The notes under the pieces were generated by a model. That model was given only the letters and a program-made list of their open reading frames with translations. It was not told the DNA's origin and searched no databases. 64,000 nt of DNA from Chrysoporthe austroafricana. Taxonomy: Eukaryota; Ascomycota; Sordariomycetes; Diaporthales; Cryphonectriaceae. The position numbers and the translations under genes are program-made. The DNA lies in assembly GCA_001051155.2 (NCBI GenBank), contig JYIP02000010.1, forward strand, positions 620,001-684,000, read 5' to 3'. Positions within the stretch are counted from its first letter, which is position 1; every line of letters begins with the position of its first letter. This document shows positions 23,901-35,122 of this stretch, piece after piece.

Positions 23901-25148
23901 TTCGAGGAGAAGTCCATAGATGACGGGTGATTCGAGTGCATGCAGGTCCATAAGTCTTGAGAATGCTCTTTTACCATGTGGGATATCCATGTCCCCATTG
24001 ACTTATACATCTCCTTTGGTTGGTTGCAAGGTGTTATTATGCAGACGAACGGCATTAAGTCGGGTACAACGTGCTTTCTTTTGGTATATCGGTCAGGAAC
24101 AAGGCCTTATCTCGATGTTCACCCCAGAAAACTTACGGCCAATTTTTTTCAGTAAAATCTGTAGTCGGGCAGACAAGATAACAGTACGGACACTCCATAT
24201 CCTGCATCATTTTGTCTGGCACGATTGGTCGTGGTGGTAGGTCGGTCACAAAATCTTCCGCGGGTGTTCGTAAGTCAAGCTCGCTCGTCACAACCTGGAC
24301 ATGAGAATCAACTGTGGTTGCTCCCATGTTCCGTCTGACACCTTTTCTACGTGTTAGGTTTCGAGTTGTTGAATTGGATATCGCAGTTTCAGTTTCGAAC
24401 CGTGATACTGTGCTGCCGGAGGCTCCATGATGGGGTTTCTTTGGCACGTGCTTTGTATGTGCTCGTTGCAAGATGTGTCTCGACCCTCGCTGCCAGGTGA
24501 GGTAGTCAAAATACTTTTGTCGAAGACTTATTGTCTCCAAGAGACGGTCCTTGAGCGGATTGTCTTTGAGGCCCTCATAAGTTCCGTCCTTTATTTTCCA
24601 ATCTATGTATTCAGCAACAAGTCGTTCGAACTCCGTTGATGTAGCCTGAGCCTTGCCGTCCTGGTCTTCTTCAATGTACTGAGCAAGCCTTGTAAATCTC
24701 CGCGAGATACCAGATCGTCGGATCGCTCTAGAGAATCGGAATAGTCGGTCCAGTAAGGCATCCAAGTCATCTTCTGGTCTGATTTGTCCAGATGCGTTTT
24801 CTGACAGATTTTTCCGTGCTAACCAGTACTTAGTGGCCTCTGTACAAGTTGGAATTAAAATGGATGTGACTAACTCTGCAAGCGAGAAGCAAATTCCTCG
24901 AGCAAGTCTATGACCAAGCTCCGCGGCACAGGGGCTTTCCTCAATCGTTGATCCATCGACTCAAGTCCTTTTGACGAAGCAGCGTTGTTTTGAGCCCACA
25001 AGTTGAATCGAAATGCAATACCCAAAGCCTCCTCATGCTTCGCTTCAGATCCAGGCTTGGTCGTATCCATCCATTCCTCTAGCAGGCCGGAGCAGGCCCT
25101 CGCCAAAGACGAGATTTCAGATCCAGAGTTAGAGGTAAAAATCGCCAT
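20968..25148 (-). CDS. Large C2H2 zinc-finger protein with C-terminal DUF6590 domain (ten exons)
   Basis: Exons, in order of transcription: 25148..24875, 24818..24137, 24077..22894, 22807..22661, 22563..22429, 22372..22294, 22189..21660, 21612..21572, 21513..21371, 21310..20968. The sum is 3558 nt (1185 residues) and every phase agrees. The N-terminal helical part ('SLARACSGLLEEWMD', 'ALLDRLFRFSRAIRRSGI') and the first finger cluster ('CPYCYLVCP', 'FVCIITPCNQP', 'CPICNDAGYNGKQDLLEH') match the fungus-specific acuF-type C2H2 family. An acidic region and a WW-like 'WSELNPLWDERNRTYYF' follow. A second finger cluster ('YQCLDPDCKAGGFSRIADL', 'CDHKSCPRSKAPFSRKDH') leads into DUF6590 ('EFKPGRVIKVMW', 'FWGGFRRFIVV', 'PIYSYGGQGCARAG', 'YAKIVTVEHNVK'). 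The molecular role is unknown. The gene is divergent from the S8 protease gene with 339 bp between start codons. The 24819-24874 intron and the possibility of two separate genes are the weak points. Confidence 0.8.
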
Positions 25149-25487
25149 GTCGTAAGCGGCATCGGATTAAGCTTAAAGGAAACAATACGAAGGCAGTACG
25201 ACAGGATGCGAAAGATACGACGGAATGTATGAATCCACAAATGCAGATGACCTCAGCTTGAGAGGGGTAACGCCGTCAGCAAATCACGTGGATGGCTTCA
25301 GCTTTGCTGGGCTTCAGCTTTGCTGGGCTTCAGCGTCTGCATGTTCTCCTCAATTTCAAACTTGAACCCTGATACCCGGATTTCTAGAAAGTCTCTATCA
25401 TGCTAGGTCTTGATTGCTAGGGGCGCGCATCTCATCACGAGTCTACTCACACCTTTTTTTTAGCTCTTTCTTCTCCGAGACGCCCAT
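25149..25487. promoter_or_regulatory. Bidirectional promoter region of the zinc-finger and S8-protease genes
   Basis: The 339 bp between the two start codons include a CACGTG E-box at 25285-25290, directly before a 16-bp tandem repeat, and a pyrimidine-rich stretch near 25450-25480 just before the protease ATG. A shared regulatory region would let both genes respond together. This is inferred from position only. Confidence 0.5.
25294..25335. repeat. 16-bp tandem repeat in the shared promoter
   Basis: 'ggcttcagctttgctg' is present at 25294 and 25310, with a partial third copy from 25326. The copies are exact. Confidence 0.9.
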
Positions 25488-28400
25488 ATGACACCCTCGT
25501 CCAAGAACTTCTCACCGTGGAAGCATGCGGCTGCTGTTTGCGAGGTCACTAAGGCTCTTGCGAGAGTGCTACGTCCTAACTACTCAAGCGATGCACAAGG
25601 TCTGATAGCAGAATTGGGCGTCAGAGATACCAATGATCTCCGGTTCCACTGTTGCACACTTCATCTTGAGCTGTCGGATATCGCCACAAGAGAGGAGACG
25701 GTGTTGAAAAGCGAGACAATAGAACGAAAATTGGACCAACTTGCCGCGAAGTTTGAAGACATCTTGGATGAGACATTCGTCGATGGAATTCCTGATATCG
25801 AGAGCACCGTCGACCATGAGATGACGAACCCCCTGCTACATAAAGTTGCAAACCTTCTCAACAAGGCTTCTCGCAGAATCACTGTGGAGGAAGCCATCAA
25901 GCCCAACAGAGCGGAGCGCCTAAGAAGCTTGCTCCCCATCTTGAGAAGATACAACACCATGATCGATGAAAATGTTGAAGATGATGTCGGCCAGGCCATC
26001 GAAGACACTCACACAACCAGCAATCCTCCAAAATTGCGTGTCCGACGGGATACAGCCAATGTCAAGAAGATGATCAACAATCTGCACAAAACATTGCATA
26101 GACACTGGCCCTGTCCGGAGCCCGGGCATCAGCCGAGCGAAAGTAATCACGACCTCACTCTGGGCCAATGCGTAGAAGCCTATATGGAACTGGATTCTCG
26201 TTGGCTTCTTCCCAGTGGACTGGTGGACGACTTCTTCATTATCCTCAAAGGAAACGGCATCGAGCAGCTCTGCGAGGCCCATTACGTGACACACGATACA
26301 TAGTGAGTGTGAATTATATTCTCCCAAGTTTCCCTTCCAAACATATCTGGATAGAGCAATTCTACTGACTGAGGACAGTAATCCACCTGACGAGTGCATC
26401 TGCAAGATTTCCTACTCATCGACAGAGGAAATCTGCTTATTCCTGCTCTTCAATGAAAATAACAGACTCTGGGATGACAGCGCCAAACTCCTCGCACCTG
26501 AACAACGCCTTTCTGTGATTTGCGAAGCCTCGCAAAGCTTTGATCTTATTTCTCTCAAGGCTCTCCTTTCGAATGCGAAATTCGATTTTGCACTTGCTAA
26601 AAAGGTCGAAATACTCGTCGCACGGGCTGTATTGGTTCTAATCGACGGGCCCTGGATGTGCAACGAACATTCATTATCTCTAGATACTATTTTCCTGTCC
26701 TGCAGTCGCGATGATAGCGGTTCCAACCTTCTCGACCCGTCGGTAACCCAGGTCTTCATACCAACACACTTCAGCTCCGTGGCTCCCTCGGCCCGCAAAG
26801 CATATGGGCGGTTTGCACATGAGTTCCCCGTGATCAGAGCTCTTGGGATACTAATTGCTGATATCGAGAATCAGCTGCTAAGGCTCTCCGTTCCTGAAAC
26901 AGCTGCCACACCGCGGAAGCGAGCGCAAATTATTCTCGAGCTCATCCGGAAGCGTAACGGACCAGGAAGCGGGATCTGTCGAGCCATCAGTTTCTGTCTG
27001 GGACACGATTCCACTAGACTTTATCCAGGCGGACGGGAAGCAGCTTCATTGTATGATCCTGACTTTCTCAGATTTCTCTATGAGAGAATCGTAAGAGAAT
27101 TAGAAAAGGACTACAACATAGGTGCTTCGGTAACTTGGGACCAAATTTACCAGATCGGCAACGCACGTGTTAAGGAGAATAACATTATAAGGGATTACAC
27201 ACAGACGCGGCTCGAGGTCATTTCCAACGCTCAAAATTACATCTCCACCTTGACAACGTTGGTTGAGGAAGACCCCATACCTCCGAAAACTCAGCAACGG
27301 ACGCTTCATCCAAGATGGAAGAACCCAAATAACACCAAGCACTGTCTTAAGAACGGGTATGCACAAATTGCAGCTGCGGAGAGGTGAGCAATAAACCACA
27401 TACTTTGTTGCAAAGACGTATGCAAAAATTGATTTCGAACAGTACCCTATCAGCCGATGATTGGTTCACAAAGTTAAATGACGTCCACACGGTCCTAAAC
27501 ACGAACACAGGAAGGAAGTTAGGCGACAATGGGAAACCTGATGTGGATGACAAAGAAATCCACTGTCTCATCAAGATTGCTCTTCTCGACACAGGCGTTG
27601 ACCTGACACACCCTGAATTTAAGGACTTTCTTGATAATGAGCAACTGAATGTTGGTTACGACTTTGTCGACCAAGAAAATCCATGTAGCATGGAGGACCT
27701 TGATGGACATGGGACTCATATGTGTCATACGTTGCTGAGGACGGCGCCTTTTATTAGGGTATATCCAGTCAGAGTGTTCAGAGATCGGCAAACATTCGAC
27801 CGGGACAAAGAAGGTGCAGCAGCCTCTCTAGTTGCAAAGGTATGAATAGGCTTACAAGATTCTAATGACTTTGAATAATCAAGAACGCTGACATCTTTAG
27901 GCTATCCGCCATGCCGTTGAGAAGTGGGAAGTGGATATTATCACCATGTCTTTTGCCTTCAGAAACGATCAAGACGAGATTGAAGATGCCCTTGAGGCCG
28001 TGCAGAAGCTGAAACGCGTGCTCGTCTTCGCTGCAGCATCCAACAACACGGCTCTAAATGACGAGCCGGTCGGATATCCGGCTCGTTCGTCCGAGTATGT
28101 GATATGCGTTAACTCGTCCTCAGCTGCAGACGTAAAATCAAGATTCAGCCCAGACGGTATCGATGGGGAAGTAAATCTAAGTGCAGTGGGCGAAGGCATC
28201 GAGGCTGCTTGGTCACAGCATCTGAAGAACGGCAACCCCAACCAACTCTACAATGTCCTCGATGGAACATCATCCGCCACCGTTATTGCCGCCGGAGTTG
28301 CTGCTTTGATTTTGGATTTTTCTCGACAGGGTGATCTTCACTTGGACAGTGAGGAGCTGAAAAGGTGGAACAGACTAAAATCAAAACTCTGGAAGACCCA

Positions 28401-28560
28401 GGATATGCGGACTGTAATTTGGGCTTGCATGACGCACAAGAAGAGGGGATGTGATTACAACTTCATCAAGCCTTGGCTGTTGCTGAAAAGGACGGATATG
28501 ACGGACATCGCCAGAGAGATTACTAGAGCCCTAAAGGGTAAACTAAGATGGCGTGGGTAG
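25488..28560 (+). CDS. DUF7580-type N-terminal region fused to a subtilisin-like (S8) serine protease; HET-Q2-like candidate
   Basis: Exons 25488..26302, 26379..27383, 27443..27839 and 27901..28560 give 958 residues with agreeing phases. The first about 600 residues are helical and resemble the fungal DUF7580 region ('HDLTLGQCVEAYMELDS', 'FPVIRALGILIADIE'). The last about 340 are a peptidase S8 domain with a complete triad: Asp656 in 'ALLDTGVD', His696 in 'DGHGTHM', Ser863 in 'DGTSSATV', and an oxyanion Asn in 'FAAASNN'. There is no signal peptide, so it should act in the cytosol, unlike secreted subtilisins. It lies 366 bp upstream of the gasdermin-like gene on the same strand. In Podospora a subtilisin-like protease (HET-Q2) cleaves and activates the gasdermin-like HET-Q1, and I infer the same relation here. 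No NACHT domain is present, so sensing would have to come from the N-terminal region or a partner. Confidence 0.88.
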
Positions 28561-28926
28561 GCATAGGCTCTGGCCGCAGCAGCGAGTTCAGTCATGCACA
28601 TGCACCCTACCTGCATGGATGCCCGATACACCTCATTGCATAAGCCTAGTCCCACTAGTCTCACTTTCACGACACATTGAGCAATCAGAAGAAGTCGCTG
28701 AGTGATACAGCATGAGCTTACAGCTGAACCAGGGTCACCGCCCCCTTCAAGCCCAAGGAGGTCAGATGAGAGGCAGCCCATCTCGTGAGCGATTCTCATA
28801 GTGATTATCTCGCCCATACTAGTTTGTCGGGTATAATCACACATTTTTAGCGTGATAGTAGCACAAAAAGAATAAACTTTCTGAGATCGTATTCTTCTGA
28901 ACGCACCGGCAGGTAATGAACACATC
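28561..28926. other. Spacer between protease and gasdermin-like genes
   Basis: This contains the protease 3' flank and the promoter of the downstream gene. No intron-containing gene is visible, so the two genes are probably separate transcripts. Confidence 0.5.
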
Positions 28927-29763
28927 ATGGCCAGATCGAAGAGATGGATATTGACCAAGTCCTGTGACTTCCAACCCGGAGGGAGTCTTCAGCTCGGCCA
29001 GATCCTGGCACAGCCGAAAGATCCATCCCATGCGCTGCAGCCAGCCGGGCCATTACCACTTCACCAAGACTTGATTGTCGAGCATACTTCGTGCGAAGAT
29101 CTTGATGTGCGGATTGATGACGAGCTCGCTGCTCATTTCGATGTCTGGGTGAGCTTCTACCTAGCTTCGACGAAGACCGAGGCCTCCTCTATGCGCTCGA
29201 AGAAATTTAGCTGGCATTTCGACAAACTCGACAACATGACCATGACACCGTCACTCGATTATGTCCGTGCGGCCATGGATCACGGTGATGTCCATGCGAG
29301 TCTCAAGAAGTGGTCTTTCACCAAGAGGGTTTACATGGTCACGGGCATACGCGTTGTGAGCGGGGCAAGAATGTCACGAAGCCACGAGGCCTTGGCTCAG
29401 TTCTCCGCGTCCGGACAGGTTAGCCTGAGCTCTGGGGTTGATCCTGTCAGTGCCGGGGCGGGGATCACCTCGAAGTCGACAAATGCCGAGTCGTTTGGGA
29501 GAACGTCTGACTTCATATTCGCGTATCGCCTGAACGAGATTCGGTATCGGGGGAAAATCACTCATAAGCCTTACACGGGAGGGGAGCTCGCGTCTTCAGC
29601 AGGTGGTAAGCAATCAGCCAACCCGGAAGTCTTAGTCGAAGATTTCGAGGTCCTGAGGATCTCTGAAGACTCTTGGAAGGGCAATGCAAAGGACTTTGAT
29701 CGGGTGGCAGTCTCCTCGCATGAAGACCTTGAGTGCTATTCGAGCAAAGACGCAATGAACTAG
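28927..29763 (+). CDS. Fungal gasdermin-like pore-forming protein (HET-Q1/RCD-1 family candidate)
   Basis: A single exon encodes 278 residues without signal peptide or classical transmembrane helix. The N-terminus ('SCDFQPGGSLQLGQIL' followed by 'ALQPAGPLPL') has the pattern I associate with fungal gasdermin-like proteins. The central part alternates polar and hydrophobic residues ('HFDVWVSFYLAS', 'VYMVTGIRVVSGARM'), as expected for strands that become a membrane barrel. The last about 45 residues are acidic and probably a short inhibitory tail. Known members kill the cell by forming plasma-membrane pores and are controlled by cleavage near the C-terminus or by a partner allele. The adjacent S8 protease supports the call. 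Identification rests on pattern memory and context, not on an alignment, and the cleavage site cannot be told from sequence. Confidence 0.75.
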   Translation: MARSKRWILTKSCDFQPGGSLQLGQILAQPKDPSHALQPAGPLPLHQDLIVEHTSCEDLDVRIDDELAAHFDVWVSFYLASTKTEASSMRSKKFSWHFDKLDNMTMTPSLDYVRAAMDHGDVHASLKKWSFTKRVYMVTGIRVVSGARMSRSHEALAQFSASGQVSLSSGVDPVSAGAGITSKSTNAESFGRTSDFIFAYRLNEIRYRGKITHKPYTGGELASSAGGKQSANPEVLVEDFEVLRISEDSWKGNAKDFDRVAVSSHEDLECYSSKDAMN

Positions 29764-32700
29764 AGAATGGAAGAAGGGACAAACTCACGATGCTGTATCT
29801 TGTTTACCTATGCTGAGAGGAGAGAAATATGCCCGTTGCTTGGTCTCTCGCTAGATTTCTAAATTTACTCGGCTTGGCAAATACCTTCAGTAGACATAGT
29901 GGGAGGTACGCGAGGCGAATATAGCATTTCTTTGTTAATACGTCGCCATTTACATGTGCTGTATTATAAGAAGTTTCACGTTATCGAATGCTTAAGTCAG
30001 AATATTCTAATGTATGCCTCAAGGGAGAAAATCCCAACTGATATTCGGATTTCGGTTTAGAAACTCCCCTTCATTCCCTTCTTCCACTTGATGTTTCTCG
30101 CGTGAGATGCGGCGCTTAACTTTTAGGACAGTCATATTATGCCTCTGATTCGATCGTGTTTGGTTGCGATAATTGCACAATAATTATCTGTATACGAAGT
30201 CTGGCCATTCCTTAGACTGGATGTGCTCCTAGAGGATAGGATTTTATGTATTTCTAGGCTCGAAAACTTAGAGAACTTCCCCTCTCCTGAACCCGTCCTC
30301 GCAAAACTAGCCCAGAAGACCACAAGACGTCGTGCAAGCGAAGTTTTGCAGTGATCCTCTTTCCTCCAGGCAGCTGTAGGGTGTCCCAAATCCCGACAAT
30401 CTACGCTTCGAAGCTGCTCGGCGTTGCACATACCGGATTGAGAAAATCGATGCGTAGCTACATGACATTGAGACTTGAAGATGGAGCCCGCTCTTACAAC
30501 CGGCCGCGGCCTCTGCTCCTATCACGCTGAACAAGGGCCGCCGTCTGGATCCTCATCGGGCCTTGCAGCCACTCTCGCTCCTCTTCATGGTTGCTGGCCC
30601 AAGCGGCCATCTCGCACAGCTACATAGCCCACCGGCCCGACGCGAGATAGAACCGTTCTATCCTGCTTTTCGGAGGATCTCTGTTAAGATTATTCGGCAC
30701 CGTGAGCGAGTCGATCTATGTCTATCTCGTACCGCCTCTGTACTGGGACACGTCCGTTTTGAGTATACTAAGAATCGTCGATGCCCGGGCGGAGTACGGC
30801 GGTAAGTATTCGTAGTAGTATAGAGAATAGGGCCTCATGGAACTTGAGGCCTGCTTTATGAGAGTGAACTGGCCTGTCTCCCTCGCCTGGGGAACCCGAC
30901 CGTGCGACAATGCTCCGCGGCTGTGTGGTCCGTAACCTCGTAAATTTCTGCCGATGTATCAACTGATGTGAGAAAACCATATGCCGACGGAGATCCTTTG
31001 TAGCCAGGCTGACTTCTCTAGGCCGTGGCCTAGTTTGCGGACGAACAGCAGATCATACTACGCACGAACAGCCCCGTCGGCACCCGATATGTGCTCCTGT
31101 CCTCACTATGAGACATCTGCGGGCCTTTGTTCTACGGAATCTCAACATGTGCTTCTCTGCACGCCTATTTTCACGACCGGCAGGTCAGGCAGGATGTCCT
31201 GATGGTCAGGCCCGATGGCCCCGAGAGAGATGAAATGGAGATCTTGAGATAGGATTCGAACTCTGAACAGTCCAGTTCTGTGCTAAACATCACAACTTCT
31301 GGCGTAAAACCAGGCAGCGCGAGGCGCTAGATGGTGCAGCAGAGCTCGACGGGCAGGCCTGGGAAGAGATGGAATTGTGTATCATCACTACAATGACGGA
31401 TATCACAACTATCTGGCTATATGGAATATGCATTTACGGTCACTATGTAACAGCAACGCCCTCAGTCGCTATTATCTGATTAAAGTGGCCGTCTCAATAA
31501 GTAATGGCACGAAATTGAGCTCAAACCTTTGTTCTGCCCTGCCTCAAAATCGCGACGCGATCCGGGGACGTCAAGGTCATTTCAACATTCTCACAGCTCT
31601 CAATTTGGAGATCGTCCAGGGAGCAAGTACGGTGGTTTGCCCTTATATAACAATGTCTATGTTTGATGACAGTGGCATAATTAGTACCTACTAAACAGAT
31701 GATGTGACGACAGCGCACGCGAGTTGTGGCAACGGCCTGCCAATGTCAGTTCAAGTAAGAATTGCGGCTTATACGAGGGTCTGGCGGCGCCCTCGCCCAT
31801 AAGTCCACGTAGGAAATACAGCTACGTTGCAATTGAGACACAAGTCCAGCCAGACTTAATGTTCATTAATCAACCCACCCCCTCCCAGAGGGAATCAAAA
31901 TGGAGGGGCCTTGAAAGAAAGCAGATAACTATCCTGTCTTTCTTTAGCAAAGATAACACATCGGTTCTGGCTGCGAGGCCTCCGACTCCTTGCCACCTGG
32001 GCCTCTTTTGATATGGTAAATATCGAGAGTGTAGCTGCAATAACTTTTAAAGACTTCTCCCTGCATACATCTCTATACTGGGTAGCCACTCCTCGTATAG
32101 GTCATAACGATACTATGAGATCATGACGCAACTAATCACTCGATCTGCATTCATTCAGTTACTATTGTCAGACAACAAATAAAACTTTAATGATTTCTGC
32201 CGGGGTTGGTTTGTCTCAAAGGTGTTTTGTGCCCTGAGCTAGACGCGTATCCCTTCCGTGCCGGGCTGTAAGGCCCTCCTACCGGAACATTTAAAAATAA
32301 ATATCCTTCGGGTGGGTGGGTCATCCCCAAAACTGGGGTCTTACCTCGTATGTTCGAGTCTTTCATATTGGGATCCGGAAGTCGGTACGAGGAAGGGAAT
32401 AGGAAGACGTCGATTGCGCCATCGCCATCCTTGCTGGGCTGTAACACCCTGGTGGGTTGAGGCAAACGATCGAGAGGCGCTGGGGAATTGTACACGAACG
32501 CCTCGAGCCTGGGGGCTCATGATAACCTATCACCATGCCTTAACTCCTTCGAGCGTGCGACACGTAGCTCGCAACAGCTGGTCTCTACACGATTGCGCGT
32601 AGGGTCGCTAATAGGGCATCGTGCTGCACTTGCTGCCCTCAGCATTCCTCTGGCCCGCTTTAATTATTGGACGTGATCGCTCCGATGCCCGGCGTACGCA

Positions 32701-35122
32701 CACCTCTGCCTATGGCACAATACTCGCTCGACAAAACGCTGGGCGCTTGATCTCGCGAGCTCGACACGAGCTCGCCGACGTGGGAGAGTCCCTCCCGCAG
32801 GCGTAGCATCTTGTTTCGGTGTTCTGTGCTTTGGCGCTGCCTTTCCAACAGACCAGACATGTATAGCGGACGTAAAGTCCTGAGCCTGTTGACCTCCAAG
32901 GTCAAGGTCCTGCTCGGTCCCCAACAAGTAGGCCTGCTATCAAGTAAACAGAAGTAAACAGCGGTGCCTTGAGCTAGTGACTTCTATCCACGAAAGAAGC
33001 TGTACAGATCACCTAGGTAATTAGCCCATATTAAGTGCACAATTAAATTTGGGAGATCTTTTCCCTTCTTCAGCGGACGCTCAAGAGCATAGCTCCTCCT
33101 AGCAGCCTCCCTTCAGTCTGTTCAGACCTCACAAAGACGTATGTAGTAGTTCTCGGAGGTTCAATTTCCACAACCTCAGCTATGTCGGACCCGCCCGAGG
33201 TCCTTTATGTAGCGAGTATTATCACAGCTGTCATAAAATGGTAAATTAGCCTATGTGGGTTACAGTACCCCGTATTCGATACCAAATAGAATTCTCATCA
33301 CTTTGAGCATCCGGCTACTAGACAGGCACCCGTACTTTGGAAAGGAGGTAGCATGCATCTCGGAACACTCGGATAGTACCAGGCAGCAAAAACAGGCATC
33401 GATCACTTATTGGAAGAAATACGGTTCAAGATATGGCAATGCCCACACGGGACTCCTAAGCAGAGACGACCTCAGCCGGCCGTGCGTCCAGCTCCTTGTC
33501 CCCATAGTGTGGTAGATAATTTCCCTACATTTCTGCCAGCAGCCAGTTGTCTCGTCCCTCGCGCTCATCAATACCGGTACTCGGCAGCTGCATTGGCCTC
33601 GGGCGTAGACCGCGTATGCACAATCGCCGGTGGTTACAGCCCAGCCCGGGCATCTAATTAGGCATTAAAGTTTAAGACAATCGCGGCACCCCGACGGTGA
33701 TGGACGGACAGAAAGTAAAGTATTTATCAATCTTTGGTAGCGGGCACAGGTCGAGTAGCATATATATGAAGACTGTGCATATGCGGTTCGCTGTGATACC
33801 ATACATAGTAATAGCTGTCCGTGCTCCCGCAGGCGCACTATTTGCCCCAGGGTAACCCAAGAACGGTTCCGTCCCAAGATCGAAATCTGAGGAAACATGA
33901 TCTCCGCCAAGAGATACAACCAAATCGTCTGAAGAAACTCCAGCGCAGCGTTTCCTGCCCATCCCCTTATCTCTAAAAGCCACGCCCTACCATTCTGCGT
34001 GCTGCTGTAGTTACTTACTCTGCCAGACACGCCGGAGGGCCCGCGTTTGCAAGCCACAATGGATGGATGAGCTTCCGGAAATGGTCGCCTCACGTGGACC
34101 GCGAGCGCTCGGGAATGAAGACCCACTTTGGAAGGCCGGGCTTGTCGCGTGGTGGTTTCATGCACTACGACTAGAGACCGCCCTGCCGACGCCGCGCCGC
34201 CGCCACCCCGCCCCCCTGACGACTGGGGTCGCACCAGAGGGTTTGACAGGTCGGCCGACCGTCTCGCGTGGGATTCTGTCATGTGTCTAGACAGCCAGCG
34301 GCAGCATGCGGCCTGACAGGCTGCGGCGGCTGAGCGGAGGGTCAGCTAGCGACCCTCCCCTTTGACCTGCCCCCTTCCCTCCCCTCCGCGGGAAAAGGAG
34401 GCAGAGGGTGGTTGTCACTCGTCCGTACGGGACCAGAACGAGGAGGGGGCCTGGATCGGCGATGCTGGGCCGCGTCAGCTCGCCCCTCCCGTTGCGGTGC
34501 ACTCACACGGCGATCCCCACAAATGCTGCTCCGCTGCAATTCTTGGACGGCTGTCGGGAGTCGGCGGCTATCCACAGGCTGGGCGAACCGATGATGTATG
34601 TCGGCGCGCTGGAAGGCTGGCGAGATATGGGCTTGCTTGGAGCGAGCTTCTGCGGTGAGCTCGCGCGGGCGATGGAGACGGAGGGGTGGACCTGATCGAT
34701 AAGGTCTGGTAGAGAAGGGGGTGCCCCTATGGGACGATTGTTTGCTCCTCTGAAGGTTCGAGCGGGCCTGGCACCCTGTGTCGACCTGCCAAGGCGAAAT
34801 CTGGGGACGGAGGAAACTTTGTTTGTTTGTACCAATAACCATGTGTGAATTTGTGTGAGGATAAACCAATGGGATATTGTAAAGTGAATGCAAAAAATGC
34901 TTTTGCCCAAGCACCAGGTCGGGCATCCGAACCATAAGCCCTCCCGACCATCTAGCCCAAGAACGCCAGAAAATGATGGTGTAAATATATACAAGCCAAT
35001 GTGATATCATATATGTCCAAGTGCCCATCACCAAATGTGCCAGAAGCGTTAATAACCACCCCCCCCCTTTCCCAGCATTCAAGAAGTTTCATCCGTAACA
35101 ACCGAGCCCGCCAAAACGGCGT
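29764..35122. other. 5.4 kb gene-poor region
   Basis: No open frame resembles a known family. The longest (205 codons, minus strand, 33665-34282; 246 codons, minus strand, 34342-35082) have no domain signal, and the second lies in the 3' flank of the sulfotransferase. GC is near balanced up to about 34 kb, then rises. No transposon terminal repeats were seen. Confidence 0.5.

Noticed and set aside
28455..28958. 167-codon minus-strand frame between protease and gasdermin-like genes
   Set aside because: It overlaps the protease C-terminus antisense and has no domain.
31245..31275. T-arm-like 'ggattcgaactct' suggesting a minus-strand tRNA
   Set aside because: No matching acceptor, D-arm or anticodon stem could be built around it.
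33665..34282. 205-codon minus-strand frame
   Set aside because: No recognisable domain and low-complexity Gly/Ala run; not enough to call a gene.
34342..35082. 246-codon minus-strand frame
   Set aside because: It begins near the sulfotransferase 3' flank, changes composition abruptly and has no domain or splice support.
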